A stretch of DNA of 64,000 nucleotides. Source: Tissierella sp. MB52-C2. Lineage in GTDB: Bacteria; Bacillota; Clostridia; Tissierellales; Tissierellaceae. The stretch covers positions 186,001 through 250,000 of the forward strand of contig NZ_CP133261.1 in NCBI RefSeq assembly GCF_030931715.1. The letters are read 5' to 3'. Below, piece by piece: positions 8,511 through 17,580 of this stretch. Every line of letters starts with the position of its first letter. Position 1 is the stretch's first letter. A program made the translations under genes and the position numbers. The notes beneath the pieces were generated by a model. It searched no databases and was not told where the DNA came from. It saw only the letters and a list, made by a program, of their open reading frames with translations.

Positions 8511-9026
8511 TAATCTGGGATTTGATTAGAATAAAACTCAAGCTTGGAAAATCTGTAGGTCTGTAGGGTTAATTCTATGATGCAATAGATATGACTTCAT
8601 ATGACCTCTTGTATCTAAAAAGCAAAAAACAGAGTTTAGACGCAATATGTAATAGGTGGAGGGTGATTTGGGGTCAAAAAATCAGTGAAAAACACTGTTT
8701 TTGACCCTTAAGAATAGGTAAAAACGTAGATGTACCGGAAACATTGGTATCTATTATCAATGAGTTTTGGGATAAAAAGCAGAGCATATAAATTCCAATT
8801 TGTAATCGAGCTATTTCACATTCTTTATTTGTTGTATACCAGTAGAAAAATATTCAACAGAAACTATTTATATTTTTATTAGTCATCTAAAAGGAAATTT
8901 GGCTGATAAACAATATAGAAGATATGGTATAATTTGCTTATTAGAATAGCTGAACTAAATAAATTGCCTAGCAAGCTATTTTTTTGAATCACAGATCAAG
9001 AATAAAGATAAAGGGAGATAGTACAA
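8511..9026. other. Intergenic region with a long hairpin and a possible gene remnant
   Basis: No intact gene is seen. At 8671-8707 GGGTCAAAAA pairs with TTTTTGACCC, and inside it CAGTG pairs with CACTG around AAAAA, giving a 15-bp stem with a 2-base bulge. Downstream (about 8720-8790) a short open frame reads NVDVPETLVSIINEFWDKK and stops; it looks like the end of a lost coding sequence, but I cannot assign it. Confidence 0.5.
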
Positions 9027-9776
9027 ATGGAATGGTCAATATTTAAACAGGAGAATGAATTTGTGACGATTACAGAAGAAAAAGTAGGTGATATTCCATA
9101 CCTAAGGGTTAATCCAAAAAAATATACTGGAGTATTACCAACTGTTATTTATTATCATGGATCGCATTCAAGTAAAGATTTTATAAGATTTCAAGCAATG
9201 TCAATTGCCAGTTTTGGTTATCAAGTAATTGTACCTGATGCATTATACCATGGTGAAAGACAGTCAATAGAATATAACGTAAAATATATATGGGAAATAA
9301 TATTTAAAAGTATTCAAGAATCGGATATACTTATTAAGAGAGCAATAGAAAAACATGATGCTGATTCAACACGGATAGGAGTAATGGGAGATTCCATGGG
9401 GGCAATAACAGCTGGGGGAGTTTTCATTAAGCATGACTACTTAAAATGTCTAGCTGGATTCAATGGAGCCTTTGCTTGGCAAGAATGCATAAAAGTGAAT
9501 GTCTTGCCATCGAGTGAACTTTATAAAGATGAAATTGAGTTATATGATCCAATGACACATGAAGAAAAAATAAAAGATAGAGCTATTTCAATTTTCCACG
9601 GAATAGAAGATACATCTTTACCTATTGAAATACAGAGAAAATTTGTTGATAGAATGAGACCACTTTATACAAGTAATCAAGATAAATTACAGGTAATAGA
9701 GTTTAGTAATGTTGACCATAGGGTTACGACAAGTATGTTAGAGAATTTAATTACATGGTTAAAAGTAAATCTTTAG
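9027..9776 (+). CDS. Alpha/beta hydrolase (esterase/peptidase-like, YitV type)
   Basis: A 249-residue cytoplasmic hydrolase. The oxyanion region is VIYYHGSHSSKD, the nucleophile elbow is MGDSMGAITAG (Ser in GxSxG), and the catalytic His is likely in NVDHRVTTSM. The acid is probably in FHGIEDTSLP. This order is that of the dienelactone hydrolase/prolyl oligopeptidase superfamily. The substrate is unknown. It is monocistronic, with GGGAG upstream of the ATG. Confidence 0.82.
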   Translation: MEWSIFKQENEFVTITEEKVGDIPYLRVNPKKYTGVLPTVIYYHGSHSSKDFIRFQAMSIASFGYQVIVPDALYHGERQSIEYNVKYIWEIIFKSIQESDILIKRAIEKHDADSTRIGVMGDSMGAITAGGVFIKHDYLKCLAGFNGAFAWQECIKVNVLPSSELYKDEIELYDPMTHEEKIKDRAISIFHGIEDTSLPIEIQRKFVDRMRPLYTSNQDKLQVIEFSNVDHRVTTSMLENLITWLKVNL

Positions 9777-9876
9777 TACTAAGTAGATGAAAATAACTTA
9801 TTAAGAATCAGATGTACATCTCATGGAAATAAAAACTTCCTTATATGGATTATATTTATATAATTCAAAATTGTAG

Positions 9877-9905
9877 TTGTATTCTTTATTTCATTTTAGT
9901 ACAAT
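9877..9905 (+). promoter_or_regulatory. Sigma-A promoter of the rsgA leader
   Basis: TTGTAT and TACAAT are separated by exactly 17 bases. The expected start of transcription is 40 bases before the leader peptide and about 200 bases before rsgA, leaving a long untranslated leader. Confidence 0.7.
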
Positions 9906-9954
9906 ATAAGAGAATACAGCTTTCAATTTAATTTCGAAAGGAGTTGATTAAATT

Positions 9955-9987
9955 ATGGCAAATATGAATATGGTGATGAATCAATAA
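9955..9987 (+). CDS. Leader peptide MANMNMVMNQ upstream of rsgA
   Basis: A ten-codon frame behind a strong site (GAAAGGAG) and directly followed by foldable RNA. Four of ten residues are Met and three are Asn. Its position between promoter and terminator suggests a ribosome-sensing leader of the kind used by antibiotic-inducible genes. The function is inferred from layout only. Confidence 0.5.
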   Translation: MANMNMVMNQ

Positions 9988-9999
9988 TTTAATACTTAA

Positions 10000-10094
10000 G
10001 TGTACGCTGAAACTAAGGTTTTCCGTATACTTTATAAAAACAACCCTTTTGAAAATACTGTATAAACAGAACTTGTCGATGGGCAAGTTTTTTT
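10000..10094 (+). promoter_or_regulatory. Putative attenuator (hairpin and terminator) before rsgA
   Basis: AAGTGTACG pairs with CGTATACTT (about 10000-10032, one wobble). Then AACTTGTC pairs with GGCAAGTT (10070-10089) with a T run, forming an intrinsic terminator that ends 22 bases before the rsgA ATG. Readthrough would need an alternative fold, probably set by ribosomes on the leader peptide. Confidence 0.6.
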
Positions 10095-10116
10095 GTGCAA
10101 AAAAATTGGAGGTAAT

Positions 10117-11157
10117 ATGGTGAGATTTGAAGAGATTTATAAGAATGAAATGATTCTGACAAGAGAAAAAGATAATTTAATTATAGCACGTGTTAGCGAA
10201 GTACAGAGAGAATTATTAAAAGTAGTGTGTAGATATGGAGAAACAAATGCAAAATTAAAAGGTGCTTTTTATAAAGATAAAATGAATAAAGAGTATCCTG
10301 TAGTAGGAGATTATGTTCTGCTAGAATATAATGAAAATGGAACTTCTTTAATTCAGGAAGTATGTGAACGAAAGAGTTCTTTTTCTAGAACGGATTTTTC
10401 AGGACATGTCGCTGGATATGTTAAAACAGTGAAAGAGCAGGTAATAGCAGCTAATTTTGATTATATATTTATTCTTTCGTCTCTGAACCATGATTTTAAT
10501 TTGAACAGAATAACCAGATATATTAGTGTGGCTTTACAAAGTGGGGGAAAAGCGGTAGTGATTTTAACAAAAGCAGATGAATGTAATAATCCAGATACTT
10601 ATGTAGCACAGGTAAAAAACATATCAGAGAAGGCTGATGTTGTCGCTATTAGTGCTAAAACTGGATATGGAATGAAACAGTTAAATGTGTATATGCAGGC
10701 AGGAAAAACTATAGTTTTTTTAGGATCTTCTGGCGTAGGGAAATCGACACTTGTAAATGCAATTGCAGGGGAAGAAATCATGGTGGTAAGTGAGATACGT
10801 GAAAATGATTCTAAAGGTCGACATACAACAACTCATAGACAGTTGATAGAACTTGCTTCAGGAGTAACTGTTATTGATACTCCAGGAATTAGGGAACTTG
10901 GAATGTGGGATGCTGAAAATGGCATAAATGATACATTTTCAGATGTAATTCAACTTTTTGCTAAATGTAAATATCATAACTGCAGCCATGGCAAGGAGCC
11001 GGGATGTGGAGTAAATCAAGCAATTGAGGATGGGATACTTTCCATAGAGAGATGGAAAACATATTGTCAGCTGTCAAATGAAAATGAATGGGGAAAGAAT
11101 AAATCAATATATACTAAAAAAGGGAAATTGAGAAATAAGATAAAAGGGAGGAAATAA
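10117..11157 (+). CDS. rsgA: Ribosome small-subunit GTPase RsgA (YjeQ/EngC), long form
   Basis: RsgA checks late 30S subunit maturation. An OB-fold (VVGDYVLLEYNENG) precedes a circularly permuted GTPase with motifs in the order G4 (LTKAD), G1 (GSSGVGKS) and G3 (DTPGIRELGM). A zinc domain follows with CKYHNCSHGKEPGC. At 346 residues it is longer than the usual ~290-residue clostridial RsgA, so it may be a second paralogue. I start at ATG 10117 with GGAGG at 10108; GTG 10120 is equally spaced. The leader-peptide attenuator upstream is unusual for a housekeeping assembly factor. Confidence 0.9.
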   Translation: MVRFEEIYKNEMILTREKDNLIIARVSEVQRELLKVVCRYGETNAKLKGAFYKDKMNKEYPVVGDYVLLEYNENGTSLIQEVCERKSSFSRTDFSGHVAGYVKTVKEQVIAANFDYIFILSSLNHDFNLNRITRYISVALQSGGKAVVILTKADECNNPDTYVAQVKNISEKADVVAISAKTGYGMKQLNVYMQAGKTIVFLGSSGVGKSTLVNAIAGEEIMVVSEIRENDSKGRHTTTHRQLIELASGVTVIDTPGIRELGMWDAENGINDTFSDVIQLFAKCKYHNCSHGKEPGCGVNQAIEDGILSIERWKTYCQLSNENEWGKNKSIYTKKGKLRNKIKGRK

Positions 11158-11168
11158 AAATTCAAAAT

Positions 11169-11771
11169 ATGGACCAAAAATATATAGAAGAAGTCCTTGA
11201 AGAATATGGCGTTAATAAAGAATATAGCAGTAAAGGTATACACAATTTATTATTAGTTGAAGTATCAAAGAAATATGAGAAGCAAGCTATGGCATACAGA
11301 CAAGATTATATATCCAATGGAGAAAAACATATAAATGGTAGCAGTGGACTTATTCACTATCAAGATTATGATGAATGGTTAAGGAAAATTGAGCTTGAAA
11401 AATACAAGGAAGCTTCGCAGGATGATACACCTGCCACCACATATTTTACAATACGTAAAGAAGACAATAAAATCATAGTTTCGATTCAATTGCGTCATCA
11501 TTTAACAGAAGAACTAAAGAAAGACGGAGGCAATATTGGTTACGGAATATGCCCATCAGAAAGGGGTAAGGGTTATGGGACACATCAACTTGCCTTTGTA
11601 TTACTTCAAGCTCAAGCACTGCAGATTCAAAAGGTAATGATTTCATGTGATAAAAGCAATAGAGCATCTGCAAAGGTAGCCATAAAGAATGGAGGCATTT
11701 TATCAGGAGAAGGTTTTGATGAAGAAAGCGAAACAATAACAGAAATATATTGGATTGACCTTTGTCAATAA
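11169..11771 (+). CDS. GNAT-family N-acetyltransferase
   Basis: The acetyl-CoA loop is CPSERGKGYGTHQ (R/Q-x-x-G-x-G/A), followed by CDKSNRASAKVAIKNGG, the conserved GNAT C-terminal helix. It resembles the COG3981 predicted acetyltransferases (FTIRKEDNKIIVSIQLRHHL). The substrate is unknown. It starts 12 bases after rsgA with no separate promoter and is probably on its transcript; a ribosome-drug or small-molecule acetylation role is only a guess from context. Confidence 0.8.
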   Translation: MDQKYIEEVLEEYGVNKEYSSKGIHNLLLVEVSKKYEKQAMAYRQDYISNGEKHINGSSGLIHYQDYDEWLRKIELEKYKEASQDDTPATTYFTIRKEDNKIIVSIQLRHHLTEELKKDGGNIGYGICPSERGKGYGTHQLAFVLLQAQALQIQKVMISCDKSNRASAKVAIKNGGILSGEGFDEESETITEIYWIDLCQ

Positions 11772-11803
11772 TTATAAAAATTCATACGTAGATGTGTTTT
11801 ATG

Positions 11804-11836
11804 TTCCCTTAGCCCCATAGGTCTAGGGGAATTTTT
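11804..11836 (+). terminator. Rho-independent terminator
   Basis: TTCCCTTAG pairs with CTAGGGGAA, followed by TTTTT. It closes the rsgA-acetyltransferase unit. The rest of the 300-base gap to the TetR gene is AT-rich, with nothing else I can support before the promoter at 12001. Confidence 0.75.
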
Positions 11837-12000
11837 ATAAGGGGATATACTGATAGCATTATCACCATATTCAATAAATTAATATGTAAGTGCCTAACTC
11901 CAATACACAGTTTATTGTATATTAGCTATATGATATGGCGTATTGAAATAAAGCTTGATAAATCGGGGGATAAAATTTAAAAGTTTGTATGGTGAGAGAG

Positions 12001-12051
12001 TTGACAAACTGAAAAAATTATTATATATTGTTTATGGACCGACTGTCGGTC
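12001..12051 (+). promoter_or_regulatory. Promoter with TetR-type operator
   Basis: TTGACA (12001) and TATATT (12024) are 17 bases apart. A perfect operator-like inverted repeat, GACCGAC-T-GTCGGTC (12037-12051), covers the expected transcription start. It lies 23 bases before the TetR gene, so autorepression is likely. Confidence 0.8.
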
Positions 12052-12074
12052 TATAAGGGAAATAGGGTGATACT

Positions 12075-12701
12075 ATGAGAATTATTAAGGCATATGATGA
12101 AAGAAGAAATGAAATTCTTGATACTGCCGAAAGGCTATTTCAAGTGAAAGGATATGGGAAGTGTACTATCAATGACATACTTAAAGATGTTGGAATTGCC
12201 AAAGGCACTTTTTATTATTATTTCAAATCTAAAGAAGAAGTTTTAGAGGCAATTGTATCAAGATATAAAGAGATTATAATTAGTAGAGTTGAAAAAGTGA
12301 TTGAGAAAGATGATATTAGTTTGGAAGAAAAACTAATGTATACATTTATGGCAATGCGAATTGATGATAGGGTTGACAGTCATATGATTGATGAATTGCA
12401 TCAAACTGAAAATGCACTATTACATCAGAAGACTTTGAACCAGATAGTTACGGCTATGGCCCCTATTTTGGTGAAGGTTATTGAGGAAGGGATTGAAAAA
12501 GGAGTTTGGAATTGCAAATATCCATTACAGTATATGCAGATTTTTCTGGTGGCATCATTAACCTTAACTGATGAAGGTATTTTTGAATTGGATACTGACT
12601 CGCAAATGAAGGTTATGGTAGCATTGATTTCCGTCCTTGAGAAGATGCTAGACATTCCTGAGAACTCTTTTATGCAGTTGTTTATGCAAAACTGGGAATA
12701 A
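12075..12701 (+). CDS. TetR/AcrR-family transcriptional regulator
   Basis: The N-terminal TetR helix-turn-helix reads ILDTAERLFQVKGYGKCTINDI...GIAKGTFYYYFKSKEEVLEAI, the classic signature. The C-terminal ligand domain (about 70-208) is diverse. The gene heads a set with the FtsX-like permease and ATPase, separated from the permease by 145 bases that carry no clear promoter or convincing gene. It probably represses its own operon through the 12037-12051 repeat; the ligand is unknown. Confidence 0.9.
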   Translation: MRIIKAYDERRNEILDTAERLFQVKGYGKCTINDILKDVGIAKGTFYYYFKSKEEVLEAIVSRYKEIIISRVEKVIEKDDISLEEKLMYTFMAMRIDDRVDSHMIDELHQTENALLHQKTLNQIVTAMAPILVKVIEEGIEKGVWNCKYPLQYMQIFLVASLTLTDEGIFELDTDSQMKVMVALISVLEKMLDIPENSFMQLFMQNWE

Positions 12702-12845
12702 AATTTGTAGAGGGAGATTTTATATTATGACTGCAGGGAATATTCGAGTATGGCAAATCTGCAAGTATCTGAGAGATGGAAATAAGCTTGGATGTATAAC
12801 AATTAGATACTTTAATGCAAATACATATAGTAGAAGGGAGAAAGT

Positions 12846-15194
12846 ATGTTTTTAAAAATCGTAAAGAATGATTTTATAAGGAAGAAAATCATAACCCTGA
12901 CAATATTCATATTTATAACTATGGCAGTTATTTTAGGAGCTAGTGCAACAAATACTATTGCAAATTTGACTCAGTCCATATCACAATTTAAGAAATTTGC
13001 AGTACCTGCAGATATTTTACAGATGCATATCGGAAAATATGACCAGGCAGAAATTGATAAATTCACAGAAGAACATCATGAGAATATAGCCATGCAGCAG
13101 ACGACAGTTCTTTTGAATTTTGAAGGAATGAATATCAGTTTTGACAATAATGAAACCATGGCTGGAACTATACAGGATATTTCATTTGTTGAACAGAATA
13201 AGAACTTTGATTTTATATTAGACTTAGATAATAAAAAATTAGATGTAAGCGAAGGTAAGGTAGCAGTTCCCATTTATTTCATGGAACAATATGACCTAAA
13301 AATAGGTGATAAGATTACGGTGGAAAGTAACGGGTATCAAAAAGAGTTTGTCATCTCAGATTATGCAAGAGATTATGAGATGGGTTCTTCTTTTACTTCT
13401 TCGAAACGGTTTGTTATTAATCAAGTGGATTATGATGAAATAAGGCAGGCAGCAGAGCTAGAATATCTTATTCAATTCAAATTAAATGAAGGTGTGGATT
13501 CTAAGGATGTGATGTCTGCATATATTGAAGCAAATCTCCCTGGGAACGGACCTGGTATAGAAGGAAAATTTTTTATGGTGTTTAATGCCATTTCAGATGT
13601 GACAGTTGCCATAGTAATTATACTTATCAGTATTTTATTAATTATTATAGCTGCTGCTTGTATCAGACTTACCTTCGTGGCAACCATTGATGAAGATTTA
13701 AGAGAAATTGGAGTTATGAAAGCAATTGGAATATCACAAAAGGATATAAAGAAAGTGTATCTTACTAAATACAGAGTTATGTCAGTCGTAGGTGGTATAA
13801 TCGGCTATCTACTTTCCTTTGTAGCAATAAATCTGTTTAACGGTAATATGAGACTATATATATCTTCAGATCTATCAGGAAACTTAAAATATATACTATC
13901 TCTTATAGCTCCATTGTTTGTATATATCATAATTGTGATGTACTGTAAGAAGGTACTGAAAAGGATTGATAAAATATCTGCGGTGGAAGCTTTACGAACT
14001 AATATCATGGAGAGTAGAAAGAATCAAAAATACAGATTTTCCTTGCTTAAGAACAAATTTTTCAGCACCAATATTTATATGGGATTTAGGGATGTATGGA
14101 AGCGTTTCAAATTATACAGGTTACTGATTTTTATTTTTGTACTATGTACATTTGTTGCAATACTTCCTTTAAATACTTATAATACCATGAATTCACCAGA
14201 GTTTTCTACATATATGGGAATAGGAAAATGTGACATTAGAATCGACCTTAGAAGAACAGATACGATTACAGAGGATTTCAAAAGGCTGAAGGAAGAGTTA
14301 GAAAATGATTTGGATATAGAAAAATATGCGGACTATATCACATATTCCTACCAAATTAAAAATGCAGAAGGTTCTTGGGACCACATTAATATTGAAACTG
14401 GAGATTTTTCAGTATTTCCATTAAATTATTTAGAAGGAAGAGCACCGGAGAATGAGGAAGAAATAGCACTTTCTCTTGCAAATGCGTCACAAGATGGATT
14501 AAACAAGAAAGTGGGAGATGAAGTAGTTGTAAAGGTTGCTGGAACAGAAAAGACCATGAAAGTAAGCGGTATTTATCAAGATATTACAAATGGTGGAAAA
14601 ACAGCAAAGGCACATACTAGTCTTGGGCTAAATGAAGATGAAGTTCTTTGGTATATTGTGAGCATTGATGTGGTCACTGGTGTTGATATTAATAAGAAAA
14701 TGGACTACTATCAGAAAGCCTATGATTCTTCACAGGTAAATAATATTAAAGAATATACTAGGCAGACTCTTGGAAATATGATTAATCAGATGAAAATAAT
14801 TGTTATAAGTGGAATTGCAATTGCACTTATAATTGTTACATTGATAACTACATTATTCCTTAAAATGTTATTGTCAAAGGATATGTACCAGATTGCAATC
14901 ATGCGAAGTATTGGACTAACTTCTAAAAATATTAAACATCAATATATGGTAGGAATTTTGCTGGTACTAGTATTGGGAATTATACTGGGAGTATTGACTG
15001 CTAATTCTTTAGGTGAAATACTTGTAAGTATGGCAATGGCCTCTATGGGTGCTTCAAAAATTCAATTTGTTAATATTGCATGGCAGACTTGGATTCTATA
15101 TCCCTTGGTACTAATTACAGTGGTTGGATGTATTATTTCAGTGTGCTGCAATGTAATAGTAAAAGATGATTTATCTGTAGTATTAAGAAGTTAG
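12846..15194 (+). CDS. FtsX/MacB-like ABC transporter permease
   Basis: A 782-residue permease made of two FtsX-type halves. There is an N-terminal helix (TIFIFITMAVILGASA), a large extracytoplasmic domain, three helices around 250-385, then a second helix near 420-440, a second extracytoplasmic domain and three C-terminal helices. The pattern (IGVMKAIGISQKDIK and IAIMRSIGLTSKNIK) is the duplicated FtsX motif. Such pairs export peptides, lipids or antimicrobials, or release lipoproteins. Its partner ATPase follows after 34 bases. Confidence 0.9.
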   Translation: MFLKIVKNDFIRKKIITLTIFIFITMAVILGASATNTIANLTQSISQFKKFAVPADILQMHIGKYDQAEIDKFTEEHHENIAMQQTTVLLNFEGMNISFDNNETMAGTIQDISFVEQNKNFDFILDLDNKKLDVSEGKVAVPIYFMEQYDLKIGDKITVESNGYQKEFVISDYARDYEMGSSFTSSKRFVINQVDYDEIRQAAELEYLIQFKLNEGVDSKDVMSAYIEANLPGNGPGIEGKFFMVFNAISDVTVAIVIILISILLIIIAAACIRLTFVATIDEDLREIGVMKAIGISQKDIKKVYLTKYRVMSVVGGIIGYLLSFVAINLFNGNMRLYISSDLSGNLKYILSLIAPLFVYIIIVMYCKKVLKRIDKISAVEALRTNIMESRKNQKYRFSLLKNKFFSTNIYMGFRDVWKRFKLYRLLIFIFVLCTFVAILPLNTYNTMNSPEFSTYMGIGKCDIRIDLRRTDTITEDFKRLKEELENDLDIEKYADYITYSYQIKNAEGSWDHINIETGDFSVFPLNYLEGRAPENEEEIALSLANASQDGLNKKVGDEVVVKVAGTEKTMKVSGIYQDITNGGKTAKAHTSLGLNEDEVLWYIVSIDVVTGVDINKKMDYYQKAYDSSQVNNIKEYTRQTLGNMINQMKIIVISGIAIALIIVTLITTLFLKMLLSKDMYQIAIMRSIGLTSKNIKHQYMVGILLVLVLGIILGVLTANSLGEILVSMAMASMGASKIQFVNIAWQTWILYPLVLITVVGCIISVCCNVIVKDDLSVVLRS

Positions 15195-15228
15195 AATTTC
15201 TATTTAATATTTTACATTGGAGGAATAT

Positions 15229-15996
15229 ATGAGCAATATATTAGAAGTAAGAAATATTAACAAAATAGTAGAATTGGGGAAAGAAAATGAGGTGCACATC
15301 TTAAAAAATGTAAATTTAGATATAGAAAAAGGCGAATTCCTATCAGTAATGGGACCATCAGGAAGTGGAAAATCAACTCTATTATATAATGTAAGCGGTA
15401 TGGATAAAATTACTTCTGGGAGTGTGAAATTTAAAGACCGTGAAATCGGGGAACTAAAAGAAGAAAAACTGGCGAAGATTAGACTAGATCATATGGGTTT
15501 TATCTTTCAGGATATTAATCTTTTAAAAAATCTATCAGTGATTGACAATATTATGTTTCCTGCTCTTGTATCAAAAGATGCAGATAAAAATGCAGTAAGT
15601 CAAAAGGCGAAACAATTATTGAAAATGACAGGAATTGAAAAGCTAGCAGATAATAATATCAACCAAGCCTCCGGCGGACAACTGCAAAGAGTCGGAATCT
15701 GTAGATCATTGATAAAGGATCCAGATATACTATTTGGAGATGAACCGACGGGAGCATTAGACTCAAAATCGGCAGCAGAGATTATGGCAATCTTCGCAGA
15801 GATTAATAAAAAAGGTGTGACTATAATGTTAGTTACCCATGACGTAAAGGTAGCGGCAAAAACTGAGAGAATATTGTTTATGGTAGATGGAAAAATTATT
15901 GCACAGAAGAAGCTGGGTAAATATGATGGCTATCATGATGATATTAAGAAAAGAGAAGAAAGTATTATGAAATGGTTAGTGGAAAATGGATTCTAA
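15229..15996 (+). CDS. ABC transporter ATPase (LolD/MacB type)
   Basis: Walker A is GPSGSGKST, the signature is QASGGQLQRVGICRS (variant ASGGQ in place of LSGGQ), Walker B is ILFGDEPTGALDS and the switch His is in VTHD. The ATG at 15229 follows GGAGG at 15217-15222; an upstream TTG lies inside the ribosome site and is unlikely. It energises the preceding FtsX-like permease. Confidence 0.92.
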   Translation: MSNILEVRNINKIVELGKENEVHILKNVNLDIEKGEFLSVMGPSGSGKSTLLYNVSGMDKITSGSVKFKDREIGELKEEKLAKIRLDHMGFIFQDINLLKNLSVIDNIMFPALVSKDADKNAVSQKAKQLLKMTGIEKLADNNINQASGGQLQRVGICRSLIKDPDILFGDEPTGALDSKSAAEIMAIFAEINKKGVTIMLVTHDVKVAAKTERILFMVDGKIIAQKKLGKYDGYHDDIKKREESIMKWLVENGF

Positions 15997-16037
15997 TATT
16001 AAAATCATAGTTCTATAGAAAAAAGGAGTGTGAACTT

Positions 16038-16345
16038 ATGAAAGTAATAGCTATTAATGGTAGTCCCCGTAAAAATGCCAGATCAATGGCTTGGCTCCTT
16101 AAGACAATTGACGCAGGAAAAGAAAAAATACCTGTTCCTGTAGAAGAAGACCGTGTTATGATAAACTTTATACGATAATAAATCGGAAAGGAAAATGGTC
16201 CTGAAAGAGAACTTTTATACATTTTAAGAATTCAAATAAGATGGAAAAATTCATGGGGCTAGAAACTTGAAAGGATAGTATGAAAAGAATCTGGTTGGTT
16301 CAGCAGAAAAAGTTAATGTAATAAAGAACAAACCCAAATATTTAA
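16038..16345 (+). pseudogene. NADPH-dependent FMN reductase/flavodoxin-like, decayed
   Basis: A good ribosome site and MKVIAINGSPRKNA begin a flavodoxin-fold oxidoreductase (FMN phosphate loop GSPRKN), but the frame stops after 46 codons. Further on, another frame reads YEKNLVGSAEKVNVIKNK, resembling the C-terminus of the same family. The middle is missing, so this is a deletion remnant. Confidence 0.6.
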
Positions 16346-16490
16346 GCTTACAAAAAGAAACGGAATAGAAGTATATTCCGTTTCTTTTTACATTTATATA
16401 TTTATTTCAAGAAGGAATGCTAGATTTGCTTAAGGTTTCATCTTCATTGCTATGCAGGTTATAATTTTATATATTATTTATAGGATCTAA
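16179..16490. other. Gap between two pseudogenes
   Basis: It holds the tail of the flavodoxin remnant, the terminator at 16352-16389 and about 100 AT-rich bases before the chimeric frame. GGATCTAAGTTCATC near 16483 resembles the left half of the terminator at 26751, so it may be part of a damaged leader. Confidence 0.4.
16352..16389 (+). terminator. Rho-independent terminator
   Basis: A perfect 16-bp stem (AAAAAGAAACGGAATA and complement) with a six-base loop and a T-rich 3' side. It remains after the flavodoxin remnant. Confidence 0.85.
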
Positions 16491-17507
16491 GTTCATCAAC
16501 TAATAGGTGCTGTAGAAAGTCAAGAAGTTGCATTTGGCACATTAGGAGCTTTAGTGATTGCAAACTTTATATTGGCATTTTTCGTACCTTTAACAACGGC
16601 AAGAGCAGGACGTATTAGGGAAAATACCAATATACTAGCAAATGATATAGACGGCATTATAATCGATGGAGTGAAGGTACTGTTTAAGGAAGCAACGGAA
16701 CATAGGGCTGTACTTATATTAAGGGGACAAGGCCTTAATGGGAATATAACAGATTCAGATCCCAAGGTTTTAAATGGAAATACAAAGTACAAGAAAGTTT
16801 ATGCAACTGATGATAAAGAGGAATCAATATTTACCGCAAATATATTAAATAAATTTCTTTTAGAAGCAAATAAAATATTAAAAAATCATGAAATAAATAA
16901 AGATAGAGAAAAAAGAGGGGAATTACCGGCAAACTTTATCCTTACAAGGGGAGCTGGTATTATGCCTAATATGAAAAAAGTAACAGAAAAATTAAACTTC
17001 AAAGCTTCTTGTATAGCAGCAGAAGGGACTGTATTGGGTGTTGCAAGATTAGCAGGATTTAATGCAATATCTAATATAGAAATGACAGGAAATATAGATA
17101 CAGATGTGGAACTCAAGGCTCAGAAAGTAATTGACGAACTAGAGGATAATAATTTTGTAGTAGTAAATCTAAAAGCACCTGATTTAATGGGACATGATGG
17201 TAATCCAGAAGGAAAAGTAAAGGCTATAGAATTATTTGATAAGCTTATAGAAAATATATTAAAGCATAAATCAAATGATACAATCATATCTGTGGCAGCA
17301 GATCACTCAACGCCTTGTGAAAGAAGAGAACATAGTGGAGATCCAGTTCCTGTACTAATAAACGGTCCTGGAATAAGAAGAGATAGGATAGAGAAATATA
17401 ATGAGATAGATTGCAGTCATGGAGGACTAGGTAGAATAAAGGGTTCTGAGTTTATAAGTATATTATATGATTATCTAGAACTGACAAAAAACAAGGGAAC
17501 TAGATAA
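16491..17507 (+). pseudogene. apgM: Chimera: anion transporter fragment joined to archaeal-type phosphoglycerate mutase
   Basis: From about 16609 on, the frame encodes the C-terminal two thirds of the cofactor-independent archaeal-type phosphoglycerate mutase: AGRIRENTNILANDIDG, LKAPDLMGHDGNPEGK and VAADHSTPCERREHSGDPVP are typical. The N-terminal part with the metal site and phosphoserine is absent. In the same frame, 16500-16608 encodes GTLGALVIANFILAFFVPLTTA, a membrane segment like those of SLC13/DASS anion permeases. The join falls at a shared AGR. The frame has no clear ribosome site (first GTG at 16554). Enzyme activity is not expected. Confidence 0.65.
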
Positions 17508-17542
17508 ATTTGTACCAAGTTTAAATTATAATACTAAAACAT

Positions 17543-17580
17543 AAAGGTGCTATCTCAAAAAAAATGAGACAGCACCTTTT
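17543..17580 (+). terminator. Rho-independent terminator
   Basis: AAAGGTGCTATCTCA pairs with TGAGACAGCACCTTT (one wobble) over an A-rich loop, followed by TTTT. It ends the chimeric mutase transcript. Confidence 0.85.

Noticed and set aside
8720-8790. Open frame NVDVPETLVSIINEFWDKK as a gene
   Set aside because: No start codon or ribosome site in frame; noted only as a possible remnant.
12727-12855. Small open frame between the TetR and permease genes
   Set aside because: Weak ribosome site, no recognisable motif, and it overlaps the permease start. Chance frame in a short gap.
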